In this document: one piece after another, positions 8,050-16,828 of the stretch
How the letters are laid out: every line of letters starts with the position of its first letter
Numbering within the stretch: position 1 is the first letter of the stretch
From: Lachnospiraceae bacterium MD308
GTDB lineage: Bacteria; Bacillota; Clostridia; Lachnospirales; Lachnospiraceae
Length of the DNA: 64,000 nt
NCBI GenBank assembly: GCA_000403475.2
Contig: KE159797.1
Location: 437,144-501,143 of the forward strand
Direction of reading: 5' to 3'
The notes under the pieces: generated by a model
The model's database searches: none
What the model saw: the letters and a program-made list of their open reading frames with translations, nothing else
What the model was told of the DNA's origin: nothing
Program-made: the position numbers and the translations under genes

Positions 8050-8934
8050 ATGCAGGGCAAGAGAAATTATTTGAAAAATATTACGGAATTAAATTTCTCG
8101 GGATACAAATTTATTCTGTACTATGGCGAAGAATTAAACGAAGGAATAGCCGAATTTCCTCACTATCACTACCCATTCCAAATTTACTACGTAATCGAAG
8201 GAAATTTGCATATCAATATTGCAGGAATTAAGGAAACTGTCTCAACAAATGGAGTTTTATTCCTGGCGCACAATATCCAGCATCATGTAACATACACCCC
8301 CGATGAATCCAAACGATATTTTACGATTATTTTTGATGTTGTTTCCAACAAAAAAGAGTTGTATAAAGGTCCTGACGGTCCTCTGGAATACCAAGATTTA
8401 ATAAATGCAATACAATCAGCAACCAAAAAAGGATATTGCATCTCCGAAAATTTTCACGCTGACAGTTTACTTAAAGCGCTGTACGAAGAATTAGACACCC
8501 GGCAAATCGGCTGGAACACCGCTCTTGTCAATTGCTGTTACCAATTCTTTTTAAAAGTCCTGAGACATATTTCAAATACAACAGCAAAAGACAGTGAGCT
8601 TTCGGGAACTGAAAATCTTGCAATGGCAGCCTCTATGTACATCCATGCTCATTATGCAGAAGAGATCTCCATCGAGAAAGTTGCCAAACAGCTCAATGTC
8701 TCCCCCAGACATATAAACCGCTCTTACACCAATATGTTTGGAACTACTTTTATCAAAAATACAAACCTGCTTAGAATTGCCTATGCAAAAAATTATCTGT
8801 GCGAAACAGATGATTCTCTTGAAATGATTGCCGAAAAGGTCGGGTTCTCTTCCGTACGTTCTTTTTACAAATTATTTCAAAAATACGAAGGTATATCGCC
8901 CGGCGAATACCGGGTGCTGCATCAAAAAAAATGA
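8050..8934 (+). CDS. AraC-family transcriptional regulator with cupin sensor domain
   Basis: The ATG at 8050 gives 294 residues. A longer reading from a TTG at 8026 would start inside the preceding terminator and is less likely. The N-terminal half has the AraC cupin pattern (FPHYHYPFQIYYVIEG near 46-61, then INIAGIKETV), a sugar- or effector-binding beta barrel. The C-terminal 100 residues hold two helix-turn-helix motifs: ISIEKVAKQLNVSPRHINR and LEMIAEKVGFSSVRSFYKLF, ending in the family signature KYEGISPGEYR. Following the six-gene operon, it most likely activates that operon in response to its substrate. Binding sites are not obvious by eye. Confidence 0.88.
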   Translation: MQGKRNYLKNITELNFSGYKFILYYGEELNEGIAEFPHYHYPFQIYYVIEGNLHINIAGIKETVSTNGVLFLAHNIQHHVTYTPDESKRYFTIIFDVVSNKKELYKGPDGPLEYQDLINAIQSATKKGYCISENFHADSLLKALYEELDTRQIGWNTALVNCCYQFFLKVLRHISNTTAKDSELSGTENLAMAASMYIHAHYAEEISIEKVAKQLNVSPRHINRSYTNMFGTTFIKNTNLLRIAYAKNYLCETDDSLEMIAEKVGFSSVRSFYKLFQKYEGISPGEYRVLHQKK

Positions 8935-8942
8935 CGTATCTG

Positions 8943-8990
8943 AAAGCAAGTATGCAACCTTTTTACCAGATCTGCATACTTGCTTTTATT
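8943..8990. terminator. bidirectional terminator between the AraC gene and the dehydrogenase gene
   Basis: A perfect 14-bp stem, AAAGCAAGTATGCA (8943-8956) with TGCATACTTGCTTT (8973-8986), followed by TATTCTT on the plus strand and an A-rich start that gives T residues on the minus strand. It serves two convergent genes: the AraC regulator and the minus-strand dehydrogenase ending at 8995. Confidence 0.85.
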
Positions 8991-8994
8991 CTTC

Positions 8995-10092
8995 CTATTG
9001 CATTTTCAACACGGATTTTATTGCCACGCCCTGATGAGACTCCTCAAACGCTGTATTGATATCTTTGAAGTCATAAAATTTTATCAATCTGTCTACAGGA
9101 AATTTTCCTTCATGGTAGTATTCCAGCAATTTCGGAATAAATGTTTTTGAATTCGCATCTCCTTCTACTACACCCACAAGGGATTTAGCTTCTCCCATCA
9201 ACTCTTCCTGCACATTGATTGTCAGGTCCCCGGTCAGCCCCAGTACAACCGCAGTCCCTTTAAACCTCACACATGCAAGTGCCTTTTTCACAAAGTCACT
9301 CACACCGGATGTATCGATGGCGTAATGACACCCTCCTTTTGTAATCTCTTTAATCTCGGCAACGATATCATCACATTCTTTTCTGTTTATTGTATGGGTA
9401 GCCCCCAATTCCAATGCCAGTTTTAGTGATTTCGGATTGCCGCCTACCGCAATGATATTTTTACATCCTGCAATCCGCGCCGCCATAATCGCGCTCATTC
9501 CTACGGTTCCGCACCCAAATACGGCAATACTAGAATCAAACTTTGGATTCAGCGTGTGGAATACAGCACCCGCACCGGTCTGGATTCCACAGCCAAACGG
9601 AGCAACAACTCCCAAATCTATATCGTCATAAGGCACTTTGACTGCTTGTCTTGTATGTACGACTGCATGTGTTGCAAACGCCCCCTGTCCGAAGAAAGTA
9701 GCGATGTCTTTTCCGTCTTTATGAAGACGTGTCGTACCATCCGGCATAATACCGCCGAAATTAATGGTATTAAAATCTTTACACGCATACGGATGACCGT
9801 CCAGACATTCTTCGCATTTACCGCAAGAGGAAAATGAAAACCCAACACGGTCTCCTACTTTAAATTCCGTCACACCCGGCCCTATTTTTTCGACAATTCC
9901 TGCTCCCTCATGCCCTAATACCGCTGGCAGAGGAACCGGAATAGCTTGAAACTGTGCTCCTTCATCTGTATGGCATACCCCACACGCAACGACCTTAACT
10001 AGAATTTCTCCTTCTTTAGGTTCGTCCAATTCTAGCTCCTCGATTACAAAAGGCTGCCCTTTTTCGTATACTAATGCTGCTTTAATCTTCAT
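8995..10092 (-). CDS. NAD(P)-dependent zinc alcohol dehydrogenase, aryl-alcohol/benzyl-alcohol dehydrogenase type
   Basis: 365 residues. Catalytic zinc ligands are in VVACGVCHTDEG (Cys near 37) and LGHEGAGIV (His near 60). The structural zinc lobe CGKCEECLDGHPYAC has four cysteines, and FGCGTVGMSAIMAAR near 193 is the Rossmann turn. The PFGCGIQTGAGAV segment is typical of the class III/aryl-alcohol dehydrogenase branch, which interconverts aromatic or allylic alcohols and aldehydes. It lies 22 bases downstream of the enoate-reductase-like gene with AGGAGGAAGG before its ATG, so both form an operon divergent from the LysR gene. A joint role on an unsaturated aromatic, terpenoid or steroid-like substrate is plausible. 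The substrate is unknown. Confidence 0.85.
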   Translation of the reverse strand: MKIKAALVYEKGQPFVIEELELDEPKEGEILVKVVACGVCHTDEGAQFQAIPVPLPAVLGHEGAGIVEKIGPGVTEFKVGDRVGFSFSSCGKCEECLDGHPYACKDFNTINFGGIMPDGTTRLHKDGKDIATFFGQGAFATHAVVHTRQAVKVPYDDIDLGVVAPFGCGIQTGAGAVFHTLNPKFDSSIAVFGCGTVGMSAIMAARIAGCKNIIAVGGNPKSLKLALELGATHTINRKECDDIVAEIKEITKGGCHYAIDTSGVSDFVKKALACVRFKGTAVVLGLTGDLTINVQEELMGEAKSLVGVVEGDANSKTFIPKLLEYYHEGKFPVDRLIKFYDFKDINTAFEESHQGVAIKSVLKMQ

Positions 10093-10114
10093 TTTCTTCC
10101 TTCCTCCTGTTCAT

Positions 10115-12061
10115 TTATATATCGATTGCCCGGTTATATCCAAGGCTTACCGCCTCCAGGACTCTGCCCGGCTTCACGCAATCGCCAATCATAAATACAC
10201 GTTCAGCCGTATGATAAAAGTCGTTAACTTGCTCCTGATCTACTTTCATTCCCGCTGCCAAAAGCACTGTATCTGCTTCCAGAAGTATTTCTTCCTCATG
10301 TGTTCTGCAAAGCAGCCCCTCATCCGTCACTGCTTCAGCCACCGTATTTAAGCAAATTTTGATATTGCTGCCGCGCATATATATGTTCATTGCGTTTTTA
10401 TGCATAAAATAAGCGTCAGATGCCCAGTCATCCTTCATTTCTACGATAGTAACATCTTTTCCAAGACTATCCAGATAGATTGCCGCCTCACTTCCAACAA
10501 GTCCACCACCGAGAATAACAACCTTCTGTCCGACTTGAGGCTCCTCATGATGCAACGCGTCAAGCCTTGCCACTTTCTCACTGCCTATTCCTTCAATTGG
10601 CGGAACAACAGGCTTTGCCCCTACCGCAACCATAACTACATCCGCTCCAAGACCGGCAACCTCTTGTGCAGTTATCTTTGTATTCAGCCTTACATCCACA
10701 TTTGTCTCCCGCAAGCGTCTTTCTAATACTTGGGCAAAGTTATACATATCCTTCTTAAACGGAATATACTGTTCTGCCAAAAGTTGCCCGCCCAGACGGC
10801 TGTTCTTCTCAAACAAGGTAACTGCATGCCCTCTCTTCGCTGCAGTTATTGCCGCTTCCATACCACCGACCCCTCCGCCGACTACAATAACTTTTTTCGG
10901 CTCTGTTGCTGGAAAACCCGATTTATTTTCCAGCTCATTACCCACAACTGGATTAAATGCACAGCAAAATGTCCTGTTAGTGAGATAATTGTAAAAACAG
11001 GTAAAGCAACGGCAGCATTTTGTAATATCATCCTTCTTCCCCGAAAACGCTTTTTCCGGGAAATATGGATCACAGATAGACTGACGGGCAATCTCTACAA
11101 TATCAGCTTGCCCGGATGCAATGATTTCTTCCATCATATCAGGGTCATTCAAGCCCCCAACTGTTGCTACCGGAGTTTTTACATGTTTCTTGATCTCTGC
11201 CGCCAGATAAACATTGCAGCCATGCTCGATAAACATCGACGGATGGGTTACTACGAATGCATCCTGATCTTCATGGACTCCTGCAGATACATGAATAATA
11301 TCCACTTTTCCATCCAGCACCTTCGCCATTTTGATACCTTCATCTATGCCATATCCCCCCTCAATGATTTCAGAGCCGCTCATCCGGTATTCAATCAGCA
11401 TCTTATTTCCGCAGGCTTTACGGATTTTATCAATTACCAACAGAGGGAATCGCATTCGATTTTCAAGGCTCCCGCCCCATTTATCTGTTCTGTGATTCAT
11501 CGTCGGCGACATAAACTGGCCCAGCAGCCACCCATGCCCTCCATGGACAAGTACCATATCAATCCCTGCTTTCTGGCAGAGAACCGCTGCATCCGCGTAG
11601 CAGCCTGCGACACGCTCAATTTCTTCATCACTCATGCTCGTCACATGCAGACCATCAGGATTAACCTCATCATTCGGTCCGAGTACAAGAGGCTCTCCGG
11701 CGCCGTCATGGCTTCTAGCTCCCGCATATTTCCCTCCGTGAGCTAATTCCATAACCGCTATACAGTTGTGGCGGTGCATTGCATTGGCATATTCCTTTAA
11801 AGACGGCAATGACCCGATATCATACAATGTTACTTCTTTTGTATGTACACGTCCCACAGGATCGACAATGCCCAATCCTACCGCTACGGATGCCAGGCCT
11901 CCCCGGGCGCGGTTTTCATGAAAAGCAAGGTCTTCCTTCCTCATATGACAACTTGGGTCTAACTCAGGGTTTGACATAGGCGCACCAAAAATACGGTTTT
12001 TAAATGTAACGCCATTAATCGTAATTATATCTGCTAAATTAGGATAATACTGGTTTTTCAT
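10115..12061 (-). CDS. NADH:flavin oxidoreductase with Fe-S cluster (enoate reductase/BaiCD-BaiH/FadH type)
   Basis: 648 residues from an ATG at 12061; AGGAG lies 7 bases upstream, whereas the frame extends further to 12094 without a good site. The N-terminal TIM barrel of the old-yellow-enzyme family includes MELAHGGKYAGARS, LVHGGHGWLLGQFMSP (substrate His region near 175) and ENRMRFPLLVIDKIRKACG. A cysteine cluster, CCRCFTC followed by CCAFNP around residue 330-350, should bind a [4Fe-4S] cluster. The C-terminal half has an FAD motif (VVGGGVGGMEAA) and an NAD(P) motif (ILGGGLVGSEAA). The architecture matches enoate reductases, dienoyl-CoA reductases and the bile-acid 3-oxo-delta4 reductases. 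It reduces an activated C=C bond; which one is open. It is first in a two-gene operon divergent from a LysR gene. Confidence 0.87.
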   Translation of the reverse strand: MKNQYYPNLADIITINGVTFKNRIFGAPMSNPELDPSCHMRKEDLAFHENRARGGLASVAVGLGIVDPVGRVHTKEVTLYDIGSLPSLKEYANAMHRHNCIAVMELAHGGKYAGARSHDGAGEPLVLGPNDEVNPDGLHVTSMSDEEIERVAGCYADAAVLCQKAGIDMVLVHGGHGWLLGQFMSPTMNHRTDKWGGSLENRMRFPLLVIDKIRKACGNKMLIEYRMSGSEIIEGGYGIDEGIKMAKVLDGKVDIIHVSAGVHEDQDAFVVTHPSMFIEHGCNVYLAAEIKKHVKTPVATVGGLNDPDMMEEIIASGQADIVEIARQSICDPYFPEKAFSGKKDDITKCCRCFTCFYNYLTNRTFCCAFNPVVGNELENKSGFPATEPKKVIVVGGGVGGMEAAITAAKRGHAVTLFEKNSRLGGQLLAEQYIPFKKDMYNFAQVLERRLRETNVDVRLNTKITAQEVAGLGADVVMVAVGAKPVVPPIEGIGSEKVARLDALHHEEPQVGQKVVILGGGLVGSEAAIYLDSLGKDVTIVEMKDDWASDAYFMHKNAMNIYMRGSNIKICLNTVAEAVTDEGLLCRTHEEEILLEADTVLLAAGMKVDQEQVNDFYHTAERVFMIGDCVKPGRVLEAVSLGYNRAIDI

Positions 12062-12162
12062 CATTTTTCTCCTCGTATGTGTATTCACGTCCATTGCAAT
12101 GTTCCTAAATATATTGTATGATATTTAACAAGCTATGCAAAACAGAAAAATCAGGGAATTGC

Positions 12163-12179
12163 CACAAAAAATATTTGTG
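12163..12179. promoter_or_regulatory. inverted repeat, possible LysR operator
   Basis: CACAA (12163-12167) and TTGTG (12175-12179) flank a 7-base AT spacer in the 130-base divergent gap. It fits the T-N11-A core of LysR-type sites but lies right next to the LysR start codon, so it would mainly affect autoregulation. Evidence is symmetry and position only. Confidence 0.4.
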
Positions 12180-12191
12180 AAGGTAGAATGA

Positions 12192-13061
12192 ATGGATACA
12201 AAACAATTAAAATATTTCATAGCTGTATGCCAAAGCCGCAGTATTACAAACGCTGCCGAATCAATATTTATATCGCAGCAGGCTCTCAGCGCTTCCATCG
12301 CCAAGCTTGAAAAGGAACTTCAGACAACTCTTTTCGTTCGCTCCGCTAAAGGAGTAGAGCCAACAAAGGACGGCCTGTATCTGCTGTCTGAAGCAAAAAA
12401 AATACTGGCTATCGAGGAAGAGATAACCTCATATCTCAGTCCATTCCACACGATGCCAATCAATTTAAAGGTCGGCTGTTCTTATGGGGCGGTACATGAG
12501 CTTTCAGAAAAGCTGTTGAACTCGTCTGAGCTGACCGCACGACTACTCCGTCCAAAGTTTATTGAATATACAGATGTCAAATGCGAAAAAGCCGTTGAAA
12601 ACAATGAGGTTGACCTCGGACTCGCTATCGGGCCTATTGACCTCAATAAATTCCATGCCGAGTTTTTATTATCACGAAAGTACTGTTTTATTATCCACCA
12701 GTCACACCCTCTTGCCAGCCAGGATAAGCTAGAACTGATGCAGCTCAAGGATGAGAATCTAATCATGCTTAATGAACAATTTAAAGCCAATATTTTATTT
12801 TCATCTCTGTGTGAACAGCGCGGATTCACTCCTGAATATATCTTTGAGGCGGGTGAAATCGCACCTATCCAAAATCTGGTACTTAAGCAATACGGAATCG
12901 GACTCAGCACTGATTTTATCGCAGCAAAATACAAACAACCGGAGTTTAGGATTCTTCAGCTAGAAGATGCCGAATACTCCTGGAATGTATATCTTATCTG
13001 GAAAAGAGATCGGGTATTATCTAAAAAAGAGAAAGATTTTATTGATTACCTATTATCATAA
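12192..13061 (+). CDS. LysR-family transcriptional regulator
   Basis: 289 residues. The N-terminal winged helix-turn-helix is clear: MDTKQLKYFIAVCQ followed by ITNAAESIFISQQALSASIAKLEKEL and LFVRSAKGVEPTKDG. Residues from about 90 form the periplasmic-binding-like effector domain (LKVGCSYGAV, DLGLAIGPID). GAAGGTAG precedes the ATG. It is divergent from the enoate-reductase-like and dehydrogenase pair, the classic arrangement of a LysR activator and its target, so it probably senses the substrate or product of that pair. Confidence 0.9.
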   Translation: MDTKQLKYFIAVCQSRSITNAAESIFISQQALSASIAKLEKELQTTLFVRSAKGVEPTKDGLYLLSEAKKILAIEEEITSYLSPFHTMPINLKVGCSYGAVHELSEKLLNSSELTARLLRPKFIEYTDVKCEKAVENNEVDLGLAIGPIDLNKFHAEFLLSRKYCFIIHQSHPLASQDKLELMQLKDENLIMLNEQFKANILFSSLCEQRGFTPEYIFEAGEIAPIQNLVLKQYGIGLSTDFIAAKYKQPEFRILQLEDAEYSWNVYLIWKRDRVLSKKEKDFIDYLLS

Positions 13062-13097
13062 AATCTTTCCCTATTTAATGCTGTGTTCTTTTTCTTT

Positions 13098-14081
13098 TTA
13101 TACTTTCTTTAAAACTTCCCCAATTCTAATCTGATATCCACGCAGGAAAGCTCCCGCATCCATCTTCTTTTTACCCGGAATCTGAAGCTCTGTCACTTTA
13201 AGCACCCCGTCTCCGGTCTGCACATAAAAACCATCTTTCTCTACCCTGACAACCGTCCCGGGCACCGGACGTTCATCGGCCGCCAGGGCACCTTCATCTC
13301 CCTGTCCGTCCTCTGCCAATTCCTCCTGTGCGCACACATCCGCAGCCCACAGTTTCATCACTTTTCCATTCCAATTCGTATAAGCGCTGGGCCATGAATT
13401 CAGCCCCCGAATCAGACGCTCGATCGACACCGCTGGTTTCTCCCAGTCTACATTCCCGAGATTCTTATCTAACATCCTTGCGTATTCTGTCGGACTTTCT
13501 CCCTGTTTTTCCGGCTTAACCGTCCCTTCCTCAAGGGCTTTGAGCGTCCTGACGCAAAGCTTTGCACCCGCTTCTGCCAGTTTATCATGCAAGCTTTCTC
13601 CGGTTTCCTTTTTATCTAAGACAACCTCCGTCTTAAGAAGCATATCTCCGGTATCAAGACCTTCATCCATCTGCATCGTCGTAACCCCCGATACCTGCTC
13701 ACCGTTTATGACCGCCCACTGAATCGGCGCAGCGCCGCGGTATTTCGGAAGAAGTGACGCATGCACGTTCACACATCCATACGGCGTCAGCTCAAGAATT
13801 TCCTTGGGAAGAATCTGTCCGAAAGCGATAACCACCATTATATCCGCCTCGTATCTTTTCAGTTCTTCGATGCACTCCGCCGCCCGGACTCTTTTGGGCT
13901 GAAACACCGGAATCCCATGCACCAGTGCAGCTTCCTTTACCGGCGTAATCTGCATCTTCTCCCCCCGGCCCTTTGGCTTATCCGGCTGGGTGACTGCAAG
14001 AACCACCTCATGTCCCGCCTCCACCAGGGCGTTCAGCGTCCCCACAGAAAAATCCGGAGTCCCCATAAATATCACTCTCAT
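13098..14081 (-). CDS. fmt: methionyl-tRNA formyltransferase
   Basis: 327 residues, normal length. The formyl-THF hydrolase/transferase core contains MRVIFMGTPDFSVGTL at the N-terminus and the catalytic VHASLLPKYRGAAPIQWAV (Asn-His-Asp type site region near 108-126). DEGLDTGDMLL (near 142) is also diagnostic. The C-terminal OB-like domain carries a short acidic insertion near 250-270. It formylates initiator Met-tRNA using 10-formyl-THF. Its ATG at 14081 is 3 bases after the def stop, with the ribosome binding site inside def, so def and fmt are translationally linked. It is the last gene of murE-priA-def-fmt. Confidence 0.97.
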   Translation of the reverse strand: MRVIFMGTPDFSVGTLNALVEAGHEVVLAVTQPDKPKGRGEKMQITPVKEAALVHGIPVFQPKRVRAAECIEELKRYEADIMVVIAFGQILPKEILELTPYGCVNVHASLLPKYRGAAPIQWAVINGEQVSGVTTMQMDEGLDTGDMLLKTEVVLDKKETGESLHDKLAEAGAKLCVRTLKALEEGTVKPEKQGESPTEYARMLDKNLGNVDWEKPAVSIERLIRGLNSWPSAYTNWNGKVMKLWAADVCAQEELAEDGQGDEGALAADERPVPGTVVRVEKDGFYVQTGDGVLKVTELQIPGKKKMDAGAFLRGYQIRIGEVLKKV

Positions 14082-14084
14082 ACG

Positions 14085-14555
14085 CTACTCCTTTTCTTCC
14101 TCCACATCATGAAGCCCGTCTTCTGCCAGCTCCACATAAAGCTTCCCGTCCAAATGCTCAATCTCATGGCAAAGCGCCCGCGCAAGAAGCTCCTCACCCT
14201 CTATGATAATCTCTTCCATATCTTCCGTCAGAGTCTTTACCTTCACGTAATTAGGCCTTGTCACGACGCCGTATTTCCCCGGCACACTAAGACATCCTTC
14301 CTCACCTGTCTGTTCTCCGTCCTGCTCGATAATCTCCGGGTTGATCAACACAATAGGACCATCTCCTATGTCAACCACCGCAATCCTCTTTAGAATCCCT
14401 ACCTGCGGTGCAGCCAGTCCTACTCCCGCCGCCTCATACATCGTGTCGAACAAGTCATTAATCAAAAGCTTTGTACGAAAATTCATCTTCGTAACCTCTT
14501 TACAGTGCTTCGTCAGCACTTCCTCACCCATTTCACGGATCTTTCTTAATGCCAT
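14085..14555 (-). CDS. def: peptide deformylase
   Basis: 156 residues from the ATG at 14555, chosen because TAGGAGG sits just upstream; an in-frame extension to 14591 lacks support. All three family motifs are present: GVGLAAPQVG (near 44), EEGCLSVPG with the metal-binding Cys (near 87), and HEIEHLDGKLY, the HExxH metal site (near 130). It removes the formyl group from nascent proteins, complementing Fmt encoded next to it. The C-terminus has an acidic tail. It sits between priA and fmt, a gene order common in Firmicutes. Confidence 0.97.
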   Translation of the reverse strand: MALRKIREMGEEVLTKHCKEVTKMNFRTKLLINDLFDTMYEAAGVGLAAPQVGILKRIAVVDIGDGPIVLINPEIIEQDGEQTGEEGCLSVPGKYGVVTRPNYVKVKTLTEDMEEIIIEGEELLARALCHEIEHLDGKLYVELAEDGLHDVEEEKE

Positions 14556-14587
14556 GACATTTCCTCCTAATACTATATAAATATATT

Positions 14588-16816
14588 TCAAAATACACCC
14601 ATTGGGTTAAAATCAAACTGTATCTTTATACGGTCAAATCCTCTATTCATCTCAATATATTGTTCTAAAAGATCTTTTATCTCTATCAAAGCTTCTTTCT
14701 TCTTACACTTCAGATACAGAATTCTTCGATATTCATCATTCACCTTACTCACATAAGGACTCGCCGGGCCAATAATCTGCAATGCCTTTCCCTTATCCGC
14801 CCGCACCGTGAAACTTTTAAGATATCCTGCTGCCAGATCCAGATATTTTTCATCTGCTCCTGTCATCAACACTGCAAGAAGGTCACTGACAGGCGGATAG
14901 CCCATCAACTCCCTGTAACGCATCTCTTCCTCATAGAAGCCCTCATAATTCTGCTCCGCCGCCATCCGGATACTATAATGCTCCGGGCTGTACGTCTGAA
15001 TCACAACTTCGCCCCGGAGATTCCCCCGGCCTGCCCGGCCCGCCGCCTGAACAAGCAGCTCAAAAGTTCTCTCGCCGGAACGATAATCATTCGAATACAA
15101 AGACATATCCGCCGCCAGTATGCCCACCAGCGTCACATTAGGGAAATCATGCCCTTTGACAATCATCTGCGTGCCGATCAGCACGTCCGCTTCTCCGTTA
15201 GAAAACGCTGACAATATCTTTTCGTGGCCGTCCTTTTTCTTCGTTGTATCCATATCCATGCGAAGCACCCTGGCCCCGGGAAACTCCTGCTTTACAATAT
15301 CCTCAATCTGCTGTGTACCGGCTCTAAATCCGCCGATACAGCCAGAACCGCAGGAAGGGCAGATATTCCTCGCCTGCTCCTCATACCCACAGTAATGACA
15401 GATGAGCCTGCCGCCTTTATGAGCTGACAGCGACACATCGCAATGAGGACATTTTACTACATATCCGCAAGACCTGCAAGAAACAAATCCTGCATATCCG
15501 CGCCGGTTAAGGAAAAGCATCGTCTGCTGCCCCTTATTTAGCCGCTCCCGGACAAGCTCCTTCAACCGATCACTTATAATGGAACGGTTCCCCCGCTTTA
15601 ATTCTTCCCGCATATCCACCGTATATACCTGCGGAAGCTTTTGTCCTGCCGCCCGGGATGACAGTCTAAGAAGCGTACAGTCTCCTGTCTTACACCGGTA
15701 GAATGCTTCCAGTGAGGGAGTTGCCGAGCCGAGCACCACGCTTGCTCCCCCCATCTTTCCTCTCGCAATCGCGGTCTCTCTGGCATGGTATCTCGGAATC
15801 TGTTCGCTCTTATAAGTAGACTCATGCTCCTCATCAACCACGATCAGCCCAAGATTCTTAAACGGCGTAAAGAGGGCAGAGCGCGGACCAATCATCACGT
15901 CCACCTCACCCCGCTTCACCCGCTCCATCTGGTCATACCGCTCGCCCGCTGACATGCGGGAATTCAAGATCGACACCCGGTCCCCGAAACGTGCATAAAA
16001 GCGCATCACCGTCTGGTAGGTAAGGGCAATCTCCGGAATCAGCACAATCGCCTGCCTTCCTTCTCCCACAACCTTACGAATCATCTCTATATAAACTTCT
16101 GTCTTGCCGCTCCCGGTAATCCCGTACACAAGGTAATTCCCGTAAACTTTCCTACTGTAATCCTCCCAGAACCGGCCGACTGCCCTTTTTTGCTCCTCAT
16201 TAAACTGTACCGTCTCTTCCTCATGCTTCCGATAGCGGACAGAACCTCTCATCATCTCTTCCGCCTCAAGAGCCAGCACCCCCTGCTCCTCAAGAGAACG
16301 AATGACCGTAAGAGTTACGTTAAGCTTTTTCGTCACCAGCTCATAATCCTGCTCCGGCTGCTCCATAAGTCCCGCCAGCAGTCTGGCGCGGGCCTTCTGA
16401 TTCTTATCCATATAAAGCTTAAGTCTCTCTTTCGCCGTCTCCGTATCAAGCAAAAGGCGGACCCTTCGCTTCATGCGCACAGCTTCCTTCCGCTTAATAG
16501 GAAGAACTGTCTTTAGCGCCTGAATCATCGTCCCGCCGTACTGCTCCTTCATCCAAGCTGCCAACGCCACCAGCTTTGACTCAATCGCAATACTTTTTTC
16601 CGCTTTCTTAAGTACCGGCTTTATCTTTTCCGGCGGATAATCCGGTTTTTCGGAAAAAGACACAACATACCCAGACATCTCCCTGTTTCCTTTCCCGAAA
16701 GGCACGATCACTTCCGTTCCAACAGAAAGCGCCCCCTCCAATCCGAGGGGGATGCTGTACTGAAATACTTTGTCAAGTTTTTCATGGGTAATATCTACAA
16801 TAATATCTGCGTACAT
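14588..16816 (-). CDS. priA: primosomal replication restart helicase PriA
   Basis: 742 residues. The N-terminal 3'BD region begins MYADIIVDITHEKLDKVFQY. The superfamily 2 helicase core has Walker A GITGSGKTE (near 232) and the DEEH box (near 326). Eight cysteines between about 447 and 490 (CRSCGYVVKCPHCD, CHYCGYEE, CPSCGSGC) form the two zinc sites. Helicase motif VI follows (QAAGRAGRG). PriA reloads the replisome at collapsed forks. It lies 12 bases behind murE and just upstream of def. Confidence 0.96.
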   Translation of the reverse strand: MYADIIVDITHEKLDKVFQYSIPLGLEGALSVGTEVIVPFGKGNREMSGYVVSFSEKPDYPPEKIKPVLKKAEKSIAIESKLVALAAWMKEQYGGTMIQALKTVLPIKRKEAVRMKRRVRLLLDTETAKERLKLYMDKNQKARARLLAGLMEQPEQDYELVTKKLNVTLTVIRSLEEQGVLALEAEEMMRGSVRYRKHEEETVQFNEEQKRAVGRFWEDYSRKVYGNYLVYGITGSGKTEVYIEMIRKVVGEGRQAIVLIPEIALTYQTVMRFYARFGDRVSILNSRMSAGERYDQMERVKRGEVDVMIGPRSALFTPFKNLGLIVVDEEHESTYKSEQIPRYHARETAIARGKMGGASVVLGSATPSLEAFYRCKTGDCTLLRLSSRAAGQKLPQVYTVDMREELKRGNRSIISDRLKELVRERLNKGQQTMLFLNRRGYAGFVSCRSCGYVVKCPHCDVSLSAHKGGRLICHYCGYEEQARNICPSCGSGCIGGFRAGTQQIEDIVKQEFPGARVLRMDMDTTKKKDGHEKILSAFSNGEADVLIGTQMIVKGHDFPNVTLVGILAADMSLYSNDYRSGERTFELLVQAAGRAGRGNLRGEVVIQTYSPEHYSIRMAAEQNYEGFYEEEMRYRELMGYPPVSDLLAVLMTGADEKYLDLAAGYLKSFTVRADKGKALQIIGPASPYVSKVNDEYRRILYLKCKKKEALIEIKDLLEQYIEMNRGFDRIKIQFDFNPMGVF

Positions 16817-16828
16817 CTGTAATTCGTC

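Noticed and set aside
10730-11746. 338-codon frame antisense to the enoate-reductase-like gene
   Set aside because: A shadow frame of a clearly conserved gene; no ribosome binding site and Cys/His-rich random-looking translation.
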